64,000 nucleotides of DNA. Source: Candidatus Zixiibacteriota bacterium. GTDB lineage: Bacteria; Zixibacteria; MSB-5A5; GN15; FEB-12. A model generated the notes under the pieces. The model was not told the origin of the DNA, did not search any database, and saw only the letters and a list, made by a program, of their open reading frames with translations. Shown here piece by piece: positions 55,250-64,000 of the stretch; position 1 is the first letter of the stretch, and every line of letters begins with the position of its first letter. Both the position numbers and the translations under genes were made by a program. Location of the stretch: NCBI GenBank assembly GCA_020346225.1, contig CP070777.1, positions 2,830,703-2,894,702 on the forward strand, written 5' to 3'.

Positions 55250-56379
55250 AAATCCACGAGTATCAGGCCAAAGAGATTTTCGCCGACGCTAAAATACCCG
55301 TGCCGGCCGGTGAAGTCGCCACGACGCCGGTGGAAGCGTTCGAAATCGCCCAGAGACTCAACCGGCCGGTTATGGTCAAATCTCAGGTGCACGTCGGCGG
55401 ACGCGGCAAGGCCGGCGGCATCAAGTACGCTGAGAATGCCGAGGCGGCCAAGGTCCTCGCCCACCAGATCCTGGGCATGGACATCAAGGGGCTCAAGGTC
55501 AAGAAAGTGCTTGTCACCGTGGCCGAGGACATCATCTCCGAATCATACGTGGGCATAATCCTCGACCGCGCCACCAAGAATCCCGTTATTATGGTCTCGC
55601 CCGCCGGCGGTGTCGACATCGAAGAAGTCGCCGCCAAAACCCCGGAGAAGATATTCAAGCTCTATGTCGACCCGGTTGAGGGCCTCCAGGCGTACCAGGC
55701 GCGCAACCTCGCCTACAAACTCTACCGTGATATCGGCCAGGTCCGCAAGGCCGCCGATATCATCATGAAGCTGTACGGCATCTACTGGGACGTCGATGCC
55801 TCCCTCGTCGAGATCAATCCCCTCATCACCAACACCGGGGGAGAGGTGATTGCCCTCGACGCCAAGCTCAACGTCGACGATAACGGTCTCTACCGCCAGC
55901 CGCAGGTGGCCGCCATGCGCGATCTCGATGCCGAAGACCCCTACGAGGTGCAGGCCCGCGAGGGCGACCTGTCCTTTGTCAAGCTCGACGGCAACATCGG
56001 CTGTATCGTCAACGGCGCCGGCCTGGCCATGGCCACCATGGACCTGGTCAAACGTTACGGCGGCGAACCGGCCAACTTCCTCGATATCGGCGGCTCTTCC
56101 AACCCGGAAAAGGTCGTCACCGCCATGCGTATCATTCTGTCCGACCCGAAAGTAAAGGCCATACTGATTAACATATTCGGCGGCATAACCAGGTGTGACG
56201 ACGTTGCCAACGGCATCGTGGCCGCTTTCAAACAGCTCAGCCCCTCCGTGCCGGTGGTGGTGCGCCTCACCGGAACCAACGAAAAGCAGGCTTACGAAAT
56301 CCTGAAATCCGTCAACCTGCCGTCCGCCGATACGCTGGACAATGTCGTCAAGAAGGCCATCGAACTGGCCGGAGAATGA
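55246..56379 (+). CDS. sucC: Succinyl-CoA synthetase beta subunit
   Basis: A 377-aa ATP-grasp protein. The start MKIHEYQAKEIF and the motif KSQVHVGGRGKAGGIK are standard for SucC; metal/nucleotide residues are in SLVEINPLI and the C-terminal LVKRYGGEPANFLDIGGSS and INIFGGITRCD bind the alpha subunit phosphohistidine region. With SucD it interconverts succinyl-CoA and succinate with NTP formation. Length is close to the usual 385. It overlaps the cca gene by 4 nt and starts the TCA block. Confidence 0.96.
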   Translation: MKIHEYQAKEIFADAKIPVPAGEVATTPVEAFEIAQRLNRPVMVKSQVHVGGRGKAGGIKYAENAEAAKVLAHQILGMDIKGLKVKKVLVTVAEDIISESYVGIILDRATKNPVIMVSPAGGVDIEEVAAKTPEKIFKLYVDPVEGLQAYQARNLAYKLYRDIGQVRKAADIIMKLYGIYWDVDASLVEINPLITNTGGEVIALDAKLNVDDNGLYRQPQVAAMRDLDAEDPYEVQAREGDLSFVKLDGNIGCIVNGAGLAMATMDLVKRYGGEPANFLDIGGSSNPEKVVTAMRIILSDPKVKAILINIFGGITRCDDVANGIVAAFKQLSPSVPVVVRLTGTNEKQAYEILKSVNLPSADTLDNVVKKAIELAGE

Positions 56380-56407
56380 AAAACCATACAGCTTGAGGAT
56401 TTGAAAA

Positions 56408-57526
56408 ATGTCAGTCTTCATAAATAAGAAAACCAAAGTCGTCGTTCAGGGAATTACCGGACGCGACGGCTCTTTCCACGCCGGACAGATGAAAGCCTAC
56501 GGTACCAAGGTGGTCGGCGGCGTCACTCCCGGCAAAGGCGGCACCAGGGTCAACGGCGTTCCCGTGTTCAACACTATGGAAGAAGCGGTGGCCAAAACCG
56601 GCGCCAACACCTCGGTCATCTATGTCCCGCCGGCCTTCGCCGTCGACGCCATCTATGAAGCGGTGGACGCCGGTATCAAAACCATCGTGTGTATCACCGA
56701 GGGCGTCCCGGCCAACGACATGATGAAAGTCTACCCCTACCTGAAGAAAAACGGGGCCCGCCTGGTCGGCCCCAACTGCCCCGGTCTCATCTCGCCCGAC
56801 GAATCGAAGGTCGGTATTATGCCCGGCAGCATCGTCAAGAAGGGCCCCGTCGGCGTCGTCTCGCGCTCAGGGACTTTGACCTACGAGGCCATCTGGGCGC
56901 TCACCTGCGAGGGTTTGGGCCAGACCACCTGCATCGGCATCGGTGGTGACCAGGTCATCGGCACCAATTTCATCGACTGCCTCGAGGCTTTCCAGACCGA
57001 CCCGGCCACCAAGGCCATTGTCATGATCGGTGAGATTGGCGGCAGCGATGAGGAAGAGGCCGCCCGGTTCATCAAAAAGAAGGTCACCAAACCGGTGGTT
57101 GCCTTCATTGCCGGGCAGACCGCCCCGCCCGGCAAGCGTATGGGTCATGCCGGCGCTATCATTTCCGGCGGCACCGGTACCGCCGCCGAGAAAATCGCCG
57201 CCCTCAACAAGGTCGGTATTCCCGTCGCCGCGTCGCCAACCGAAATTCCCGGCCTGATGAAGGAGTTGATGGGCAGGTCCACAAAGAAAGTGGCCGTCAA
57301 AAAGGTGAAAAAGACGGCTCGGAAACCCACTCCGAAGAAGAAAACGGGCGGCAAGAAAAAAACCGCCGCCAGAAAGCCGGCCGCGAAAAAAACGACCGGG
57401 AAAACCAGGGCGACCAAAACAACCCGGCTGACTTCCCTTAAGAAGGCGGCCAAGAAATCAAAAACCAAGACGACCGGTGCCAAGAAGAAAACCGCTCGTA
57501 AAACCGGAAAGTCGAAGAAAGCGTGA
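56408..57526 (+). CDS. sucD: Succinyl-CoA synthetase alpha subunit with Lys-rich tail
   Basis: A 372-aa protein. Residues 1-289 are an ordinary Suc[21 protein letters not shown] (CoA site), [32 protein letters not shown] and the catalytic phosphohistidine in [18 protein letters not shown] normal SucD ends near PGLMKELMG, residue 289. Residues 290-372 are an extra 83-residue tail with 31 Lys, no Asp or Glu, and histone H1-like wording ([34 protein letters not shown]). Two runs of seven A occur in the tail coding sequence (57356-57362 and 57386-57392). The tail is probably disordered and could bind nucleic acid or another polyanion. Confidence 0.94.
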   Translation: MSVFINKKTKVVVQGITGRDGSFHAGQMKAYGTKVVGGVTPGKGGTRVNGVPVFNTMEEAVAKTGANTSVIYVPPAFAVDAIYEAVDAGIKTIVCITEGVPANDMMKVYPYLKKNGARLVGPNCPGLISPDESKVGIMPGSIVKKGPVGVVSRSGTLTYEAIWALTCEGLGQTTCIGIGGDQVIGTNFIDCLEAFQTDPATKAIVMIGEIGGSDEEEAARFIKKKVTKPVVAFIAGQTAPPGKRMGHAGAIISGGTGTAAEKIAALNKVGIPVAASPTEIPGLMKELMGRSTKKVAVKKVKKTARKPTPKKKTGGKKKTAARKPAAKKTTGKTRATKTTRLTSLKKAAKKSKTKTTGAKKKTARKTGKSKKA

Positions 57527-57564
57527 CTGCCCTTGAAGGCGCTCGTTAACATCAAGGATTCGCT

Positions 57565-57822
57565 ATGACTGATACCGATCGGGTCGACGCCTCCGGCGCC
57601 AGACCCAAAAGCAAGTATGATTACTCTCAGGGTCCGCCGCCCCTGAACATAAACCTGTCCTGGTGCAAGGCATGCAACCTGTGTATTGCCCTCTGTCCCC
57701 AGCAGGTCTTTGAACCGGATCGCGACGGTAAACCCGTTCAGGCGCGGCCCGACAACTGCACCCAGTGTACTATCTGCTGGGTGCACTGTCCTGATTTCGC
57801 GATAACATCCAATTATAAGTGA
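57565..57822 (+). CDS. korD: 2-oxoacid:ferredoxin oxidoreductase, delta (ferredoxin) subunit
   Basis: An 85-aa protein with two 4Fe-4S motifs, CKACNLCIALCP near residues 34-45 and CTQCTICWVHCP near residues 66-77. The N-terminal 25 residues are polar. It would carry electrons from the catalytic subunits to free ferredoxin. It precedes the alpha, beta and gamma subunits in the order D-A-B-C. Confidence 0.92.
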   Translation: MTDTDRVDASGARPKSKYDYSQGPPPLNINLSWCKACNLCIALCPQQVFEPDRDGKPVQARPDNCTQCTICWVHCPDFAITSNYK

Positions 57823-57841
57823 GGTTAAACAGATCAATAAA

Positions 57842-58978
57842 ATGGATAGGCCAACAAAGAGACTGCTTCAGGGAAACGGAGCCTGCGTTGAAGGAGCCAT
57901 TTATGCCGGCATGCGCTTCTACGCCGGCTACCCCATCACTCCCTCCACCGAGATCGCCGAACTCTGTGCTCGCCAGTTGCCCCGAATAGGCGGCCGCTTT
58001 ATCCAGATGGAAGACGAAATCGCTTCCATGGCGGCCATCGTGGGGGCATCCGTGTCCGGACTGAAAACGATGACGGCTACCAGCGGACCCGGATACTCTC
58101 TCATGCAGGAAAACATCGGCTATGCGTATATGACGGAAACCCCCTGCGTCATCGTCAACGTCCAGCGGGGCGGGCCGTCCACCGGCCTGCCGACCAAGGT
58201 CAGCCAGTCCGATACCATGCAGGCCCGCTGGGGAACTCACGGCGACTACAACGCTATCGCTGTCGCCCCTTCCTCCGTCGGCGATACCGTTCCCGAAACC
58301 ATTCGTGCTTTCAACCTGGCCGAAAGGTTCCGCACCCCTGTCACGCTGCTGCTGGACGAAGTTATCGGGCACATGCGCGAGATGGTCACCCTGCCTCAGC
58401 CCGGCGAGTATGAAGTGTTCAACCGCGTAAAACCGACCGCCAGGCCCGAAGACTTTGTCCCCTTCGAATTGACCCCCAATCTCGTTTCGCCCATGCCGGC
58501 CTACCGCGAAGGCTATCGGTACAACGTCACCGGCCTGACCCACGACCCCATGGGCTTCGCCACCAACCGCGCCGACGAGATTGCCGTCAAGCTCGACAAA
58601 CTAACCAATAAAATAGACAATTTTAAGGAAGAGATCTTTAAATCGCGCGCCGAAATGATGGACGATGCCGAAGTTGCCTTTGTCAGCTACGGCTCAGTGT
58701 CCCGCGCCACCCTGCAGGCCGCCTCGCTCGCCCGGCAGGCCGGCTTCAAAGTCGGCTCCATTCAGCTCTACACCATCTGGCCCTTCGATTACGACACCAT
58801 CCGAAAGCTGTGCTCGCGCTGCCGCTGTGTCATCGTGGCGGAACTCAATATGGGACAGATCGTCCACGAGGTGGAGAAGGCTCTTCCTGAGAACGTGGAA
58901 ATTCAGCCGATGCTGCGCTATGACGGTGAGATTATCACACCGGAGCAGCTCCTGGCCCGGCTCGAGGAGGTGATCTGA
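57842..58978 (+). CDS. korA: 2-oxoglutarate:ferredoxin oxidoreductase, alpha subunit
   Basis: A 378-aa subunit. The substrate-domain motif is AGYPITPSTEIAELCARQLP near residue 30, where Pro-Ile-Thr-Pro is typical of the 2-oxoglutarate branch, followed by EDEIASMAAIVGASVSG and NVQRGGPSTGLPTK. The C-terminal domain is the transketolase C-type fold. With KorB, KorC and KorD it converts 2-oxoglutarate and CoA to succinyl-CoA, reducing ferredoxin. The 2-oxoglutarate assignment is supported by adjacent sucCD. Its stop overlaps korB (TGATG). Confidence 0.93.
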   Translation: MDRPTKRLLQGNGACVEGAIYAGMRFYAGYPITPSTEIAELCARQLPRIGGRFIQMEDEIASMAAIVGASVSGLKTMTATSGPGYSLMQENIGYAYMTETPCVIVNVQRGGPSTGLPTKVSQSDTMQARWGTHGDYNAIAVAPSSVGDTVPETIRAFNLAERFRTPVTLLLDEVIGHMREMVTLPQPGEYEVFNRVKPTARPEDFVPFELTPNLVSPMPAYREGYRYNVTGLTHDPMGFATNRADEIAVKLDKLTNKIDNFKEEIFKSRAEMMDDAEVAFVSYGSVSRATLQAASLARQAGFKVGSIQLYTIWPFDYDTIRKLCSRCRCVIVAELNMGQIVHEVEKALPENVEIQPMLRYDGEIITPEQLLARLEEVI

Positions 58979-59817
58979 TGGCTACCGTGGAAAAACAGAA
59001 ATCCGACGTTATGCTCAACTACCTCCGGCCGCGCAAGAAGTTCCCTTCCGTCTGGTGTCCCGGCTGCGGTAACGGCATCGTCATGGGTGCCTTCATTCGC
59101 GCCGTCGACAAACTCGGCTACTCCAAAGATGATATCGCCATGGTCTCCGGTATCGGCTGTACCAGCCGGATGCCCGTCTACATGGACTTCAACTCCCTTC
59201 ACACCACTCACGGGCGCGCCCTGGCTTTCGCCACCGGCGTCAAGTTCGCCCAGCCCGATATGAAGGTGGTCGTTATTACTGGTGACGGCGATGCTCTCGC
59301 CATCGGCGGCAACCATTTCATTCATGCCTGCCGGCGCAACATCGACATCACGACTATCCTGATTAACAATTACATCTACGGCATGACCGGCGGTCAGGGC
59401 TCGCCGACGACCCCCGGCGGCTCTTACTCTACCACCACCCCCTACGGAAACGTCGAGAAGCACTTCGAACCCTGTCACCTGGCTATCGGCGCCGGGGCCT
59501 CCTTTGTCGGACGGGCCACCGTCTACCACTACCCCCAGCTGGAGAAGATGATCATGCAGGCCCTCGAACATAAGGGCTTTTCGCTGGTCGAAGTCATCTC
59601 CAACTGCCACACCTACTTCGGACGGCTCAACCGGCAGGGTGACGCTACCGCCATGCTGCGCTTCTTCAAAGAGCGGTCGGTCACCACCGCGCGCGCCAAA
59701 AACATGACCGCCGAAGAGCTCGAGAACAAGTACGTGATCGGCAACCTGCATGAAGATAACGAAAAGACCGAATTCTGCGACGAGTACCAGAAAGTGGTCG
59801 ACGCGCATAAAGCTTAG
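58978..59817 (+). CDS. korB: 2-oxoglutarate:ferredoxin oxidoreductase, beta subunit
   Basis: A 279-aa TPP-binding subunit. FPSVWCPGCGNGIVMGAF near residue 22 is the conserved start with the cluster-proximal cysteines, and the thiamine diphosphate motif is VITGDGDALAIGGNHF followed by ILINNYIYGMTGGQGSPTTP. It carries the catalytic cofactor of the complex. Overlap with korA by 1 nt indicates coupled translation. Confidence 0.94.
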   Translation: MATVEKQKSDVMLNYLRPRKKFPSVWCPGCGNGIVMGAFIRAVDKLGYSKDDIAMVSGIGCTSRMPVYMDFNSLHTTHGRALAFATGVKFAQPDMKVVVITGDGDALAIGGNHFIHACRRNIDITTILINNYIYGMTGGQGSPTTPGGSYSTTTPYGNVEKHFEPCHLAIGAGASFVGRATVYHYPQLEKMIMQALEHKGFSLVEVISNCHTYFGRLNRQGDATAMLRFFKERSVTTARAKNMTAEELENKYVIGNLHEDNEKTEFCDEYQKVVDAHKA

Positions 59818-59828
59818 GAGACAACGAT

Positions 59829-60404
59829 ATGGCTGGCAAAATCATAGGTAAAGTCGGTATCCCCCAGGACCGTTTCGAGATTCGCCTCTCCGGCTCCGGC
59901 GGCCAGGGCATGATATTCGCATCGGTGGTGCTGTGTGAGGCGATCGGGCGGGCCGGAGGCAAAAACGTCGTCCAGTCCCAGTCCTACGGCCCCGAGGCCC
60001 GCGGCGGCGCCTCCAAGGCCGATATCGTGGTCTCGACCGCCGAGATATACTATCCCAAGGCCATGAAGCTTGATTTGCTTCTGGCCATGACCCAGGAGGC
60101 TCTCGACAAGTACTACCCCGACCTGAAAGACGGCGGCATGCTCATTGTCGATTCCGGTCTGGTAACCGAGGTCCCCACTGAGAAATACTACGGCGTCCCG
60201 TTCACCCGGCTCGCCCGCGAGGAAGCCGGACATATCATGGTGGCCAACGTCATCGCCCTCGGTGCCATCTGCGCCCTGACCGATATCGTCCCGCTTGACA
60301 TTCTGACCGATGCTGTTCTGGCCCGGGCCCCGAAAGGCACCGAAGACCGCAATAAGAAGGCGCTCGAAATCGGATATAACGAGGCCCTCAAACAGAAAAA
60401 GTGA
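59829..60404 (+). CDS. korC: 2-oxoglutarate:ferredoxin oxidoreductase, gamma subunit
   Basis: A 191-aa subunit. The family motif LSGSGGQGMIFASVVLCEAI is at residues about 17-36, followed by SQSYGPEARGGASKADIVVS and DGGMLIVDSGLV. It forms the third core piece of the KGOR complex, downstream of korB with an 11-nt gap and a GGAG ribosome site. Length is normal. Confidence 0.94.
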   Translation: MAGKIIGKVGIPQDRFEIRLSGSGGQGMIFASVVLCEAIGRAGGKNVVQSQSYGPEARGGASKADIVVSTAEIYYPKAMKLDLLLAMTQEALDKYYPDLKDGGMLIVDSGLVTEVPTEKYYGVPFTRLAREEAGHIMVANVIALGAICALTDIVPLDILTDAVLARAPKGTEDRNKKALEIGYNEALKQKK

Positions 60405-60416
60405 ACTGGAGATAAC

Positions 60417-61103
60417 TTGGACCGAACCCTGCTGATCATTAAGCCCGATGCCACCCGCAGGAACCTGGTCGGGCACATCGTGAGCCGCCTCGAGAAAGCC
60501 CGCTTCACTATCACCGCTATGCGCATGGTGAGCCTTACCGAAGAGCAGGCCCGCCGCTTCTACGCCGTCCACGAGGGGAAACCGTTTCTCGATTCGCTGG
60601 TCGAGTTCATGACATCCGGCCCCGTGATTCCGACGGTGCTCGAGAAAGACAACGCCGTCGCCGAGCTGCGCACCCTGGTCGGCGCCACCGACCCGGCCAA
60701 AGCCGATTGCGGCACCATTCGCTACGAAATCGGGCTCAATATCCAGGAGAACTCGGTGCACGCCTCCGATTCCAACGAGAATGCGGCCATCGAGATAGCC
60801 CATTTCTTCGAAGAGTGGAGAAACCCGCCATGCAAATCGAACTGGCCTACGCCGCAGAAAAAATCAAGCTGGAGATTCCCGACCACCTCTCGGTCGATCA
60901 CTATTCTCCGGTGGCGGTGGACGGGCCGGTCGATTTCGCGACGTTCAAAGAGGACTTTCTCGAAGCGGCAGGGAACAGCTTCCTTTCTTCGCAAAAACCT
61001 CTGCTCGTCGTCAACGACGGCCACCGCCCCACCCCGACCCCGACCGTCCTCTCCCACCTCGACCGAATCGACCCCGGCCTTTTGGGCCGCGCCGATATCA
61101 TGA
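60417..61103 (+). CDS. ndk: Nucleoside diphosphate kinase with run-on C-terminus
   Basis: Residues 1-138 are a complete Ndk: DRTLLIIKPDATRRNLVG at the start, the catalytic His in NSVHASDSNENA, and the end EIAHFFEEWRNP. Ndk normally stops here at about 140 aa. No stop occurs, and the frame runs on for 90 more residues (residues 139-228), rich in Ser, Thr, Arg and Pro, overlapping the next gene by about 270 nt. The tail looks like out-of-frame reading of that gene. TTG 60417 has GGAG upstream. The run-on could reflect a lost stop, an assembly base error or a real overlap. Confidence 0.85.
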   Translation: MDRTLLIIKPDATRRNLVGHIVSRLEKARFTITAMRMVSLTEEQARRFYAVHEGKPFLDSLVEFMTSGPVIPTVLEKDNAVAELRTLVGATDPAKADCGTIRYEIGLNIQENSVHASDSNENAAIEIAHFFEEWRNPPCKSNWPTPQKKSSWRFPTTSRSITILRWRWTGRSISRRSKRTFSKRQGTASFLRKNLCSSSTTATAPPRPRPSSPTSTESTPAFWAAPIS

Positions 61104-62047
61104 TTGCGGCCGGCACCCACGGCGAGCCGACCGATAAGCACTATCAGAAAATTTTTTCGGACCACTACCGGCGCGTCAAAGACCGTGTCCGGTGGCACGA
61201 CGCCCACGATTATTCCCGAATGAAAAAAATCGGGGTCGACCGGTTCGGCGGTGAGGTCTGGATCGACCGGGTGGTCTTTGACTATGAAAGAATCATCGCC
61301 ATAAGCTCCGCCGAGCCGCATTACTTCGCCGGCTTCACCGGCGGCCGCAAATCCATCCTGCCCGGCCTGGCCGATTTCGCCTCCGTCGAACGCAACCACA
61401 ACCTCGCCAACTCGCTCGATGCCGCCCCGCTCAGGCTCGAGGGTAATCCCGTCGCCGAGCATATGGCCGAGGTCCTGGAAATGCTTGACCACCGTCACAT
61501 CTTCGGTATCCAGACCGTCATCGACGCCCGGCAGAATCTCGCCGGCGCTTTCTTCGGCGACCTCGTTTCTGCCTTTCAAAATGCCGTGGCCTTCTCCGAA
61601 AAGACCTACGCCCGCCCCGTCCCGCACCGGTACGACACCGTCGTCTGCGAGGTCCTGCCGCCCATCGACGGCAGCCTTTACCAGGTGCAGAAGGCTCTCG
61701 AGAATTGTCAGCCGGCCGTGAAAGACGGCGGGCGCATCGTCCTCGTCTCGGCCTGCCGCAACGGCGTCGGCTCCGAACACTTTTATGAGCTGGCGAAAAT
61801 CTGGGATCGTGAGGCCAATACCGCCGCCGATGGTAAACTCCATTTCGGCTCGCACAAGCTGTCGCGGGTGAACCTCATCGGCCGGCGCATCAGTGTCCGG
61901 TTGTTCTCGACCCTGCCCGATGACGAACCCCGGCAGGTTTTCTACGAACCGCTGGCTGACCTGGCCTCACTGTTTTCGGATAAAATAGATAAAGAACACA
62001 AAATTGCTGTAGTCCGGGACTCCGGAAATACCGTATTGAAAACTTAA
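60830..62047 (+). CDS. LarA-like (DUF2088) protein, probable nickel-pincer 2-hydroxyacid racemase family
   Basis: A 405-aa protein of the LarA family. The N-terminal domain has LLVVNDGHRPTPTPTVLSHL near residues 56-75 and IAAGTHGEPTDKHYQKIF, the LarA nucleotide/cofactor region, then HYFAGFTGGRKSILPG near residue 165, which matches the LarA active-site stretch. LarA racemises lactate with a covalently attached nickel-pincer cofactor; homologues racemise malate and other 2-hydroxyacids. LarB, LarC and LarE are not in the window. Position directly before mdh suggests a malate-related role, as an inference. ATG 60830 was chosen because the upstream frame lies inside ndk. Confidence 0.82.
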   Translation: MQIELAYAAEKIKLEIPDHLSVDHYSPVAVDGPVDFATFKEDFLEAAGNSFLSSQKPLLVVNDGHRPTPTPTVLSHLDRIDPGLLGRADIMIAAGTHGEPTDKHYQKIFSDHYRRVKDRVRWHDAHDYSRMKKIGVDRFGGEVWIDRVVFDYERIIAISSAEPHYFAGFTGGRKSILPGLADFASVERNHNLANSLDAAPLRLEGNPVAEHMAEVLEMLDHRHIFGIQTVIDARQNLAGAFFGDLVSAFQNAVAFSEKTYARPVPHRYDTVVCEVLPPIDGSLYQVQKALENCQPAVKDGGRIVLVSACRNGVGSEHFYELAKIWDREANTAADGKLHFGSHKLSRVNLIGRRISVRLFSTLPDDEPRQVFYEPLADLASLFSDKIDKEHKIAVVRDSGNTVLKT

Positions 62048-62082
62048 ACTCACACAACTTTTATACTCAAGGGAGAGGTGTT

Positions 62083-63009
62083 ATGAACAAGAAGATAGCA
62101 GTTGTCGGCGCTGGTAACGTTGGCGCCAGCACTGCCATGTATCTGGCCGAGGCAAATCTCGCCGACGTCGTCATGGTGGACATCGTTGAGGGTATGCCCC
62201 AGGGCAAAGGGCTTGACCTCAGCCAGGCCGGCCCCGTCCGTGGCTACAACGCCATGGTCACCGGCACCAACAAATGGAGCGACATCAAGGGCGCCGATAT
62301 CGTCATCATGACCGCCGGCCTGCCCCGAAAACCCGGCATGTCCCGCGAGGACCTGCTCAACATGAACGCCGATATCGTCGGCGGTGTCGCCAGGAAGATC
62401 AAGCAGTTCGCCCCCAAGGCCTATGTCATCGTCGTTTCCAACCCGCTCGACCTGATGACCTTCCACATGCAGAAAGTCACCGGTTTTACGAAGAACCGCG
62501 TCTGCGGCCAGGCCGGCATTCTCGACTCCACCCGCTTCCGCACTTTCGTGGCCATGGAGCTCAATGTGGCCATGTCGGAAATCCAGGCTATGGTCCTCGG
62601 CGGCCACGGTGATACCATGGTCCCGCTCCCGCGCTACACCACCGTCGGCGGTATTCCCATCGGCGAGCTGATCCCCAAGGACCGCATCAAGGCCATCTCC
62701 GAGCGTACCCGCGTCGGCGGCGGCGAGATCGTCAAGCTCCTCAAGACCGGTTCGGCCTACTACGCCCCCGCGGCCGCTTCGGTGCAAATGTGCCGCGCCA
62801 TCCTCAATGATGAAAAGCGCATCCTGCCCTGCTCGGCTTATCTCACCGGCCAGTACGGCATCAAGGACATCTACATCGGTGTCCCCATCGTCCTCGGCGC
62901 CGGAGGTGTGGAGCGCATTCTTGAGCTCAAGCTGACCAAGGCCGAACTCACCGCCCTCCAGGGATCGGCCAAAACCTATAAAGAACACCTCAAGGTTCTC
63001 GGCTACTAA
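62083..63009 (+). CDS. mdh: Malate dehydrogenase
   Basis: A 308-aa LDH/MDH-fold enzyme. The NAD motif is [19 protein letters not shown] at residues about 5-23. The substrate-specificity loop [14 protein letters not shown] has Arg where LDHs have Gln, indicating malate. The catalytic His is in [12 protein letters not shown]. It is of the LDH-like MDH group common outside Proteobacteria. A GGGAGAGG ribosome site precedes ATG 62083; icd follows after 13 nt. Confidence 0.95.
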   Translation: MNKKIAVVGAGNVGASTAMYLAEANLADVVMVDIVEGMPQGKGLDLSQAGPVRGYNAMVTGTNKWSDIKGADIVIMTAGLPRKPGMSREDLLNMNADIVGGVARKIKQFAPKAYVIVVSNPLDLMTFHMQKVTGFTKNRVCGQAGILDSTRFRTFVAMELNVAMSEIQAMVLGGHGDTMVPLPRYTTVGGIPIGELIPKDRIKAISERTRVGGGEIVKLLKTGSAYYAPAAASVQMCRAILNDEKRILPCSAYLTGQYGIKDIYIGVPIVLGAGGVERILELKLTKAELTALQGSAKTYKEHLKVLGY

Positions 63010-63022
63010 AGGAGAAGACTAC

Positions 63023-64000
<978 letters not shown>

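Overview
The window is a dense, GC-rich bacterial chromosome segment. Almost every gene lies on the plus strand in long runs of overlapping or near-abutting genes; the only clear minus-strand gene is a small outer-membrane-type protein at 48.9-49.5 kb. The gene set is diderm (TolC, RND pump, Mla permease/ATPase, a SprA homologue, a C-terminal-Phe barrel) and combines SprA, bacillithiol synthesis, selenocysteine machinery and a ferredoxin-dependent 2-oxoacid oxidoreductase. This suggests an uncultured member of the FCB group or a neighbouring lineage such as candidate phylum Zixibacteria. The assignment is an inference; there is no rRNA in the window.

Layout. 0-4 kb: end of a BatD/BatE-like pair, a flippase-like membrane protein and CorA. 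4.0-13.8 kb: one apparent operon from a TetR regulator, with two palindromic operators at its promoter, through TolC, membrane-fusion and RND subunits into bshC-bshA-bshB1. 13.9-18.9 kb: CDF transporter, tRNA-Sec, recG, a DUF1844 protein and murB. 18.9-30.7 kb: the giant SprA homologue, an M28/glutaminyl-cyclase-like enzyme, selA, selB and a YtcJ-like amidohydrolase. 30.7-37.4 kb: NfeD plus slipin, dCMP deaminase, glutamine synthetase, a B12-binding radical SAM protein and an alpha/beta hydrolase. 37.7-48.9 kb: purN-purC-purH, smg, coaBC, family-4 uracil-DNA glycosylase, dnaB, mlaE-mlaF, radA and a tgt gene cut by one in-frame TAG. 49.8-55.2 kb: aldehyde dehydrogenase, a cyclic-diphosphoglycerate-synthetase-like P-loop protein, carbamate kinase and a CCA-adding enzyme. 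55.2-64 kb: a TCA-cycle block, sucC-sucD-korDABC-ndk-(larA-like)-mdh-icd, cut by the window end.

How the genes fit together. The first operon links multidrug efflux to synthesis of the low-molecular-weight thiol bacillithiol. tRNA-Sec, SelA and SelB give a selenocysteine decoding set, without selD or a recognised selenoprotein here. The distal block covers isocitrate to 2-oxoglutarate to succinyl-CoA to succinate and malate to oxaloacetate, using ferredoxin-linked KGOR, so it could run oxidatively or reductively.

Most notable oddities: an 83-residue Lys-rich, acid-free tail on SucD; predicted promoters that place the start codon, or tRNA base 1, at or next to +1; a tRNA-Sec one base short in its 3' acceptor strand; an ndk frame that runs about 270 nt into the next gene; and the TetR-RND-bacillithiol operon. 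All functional calls come from reading motifs by eye; no database search was run.
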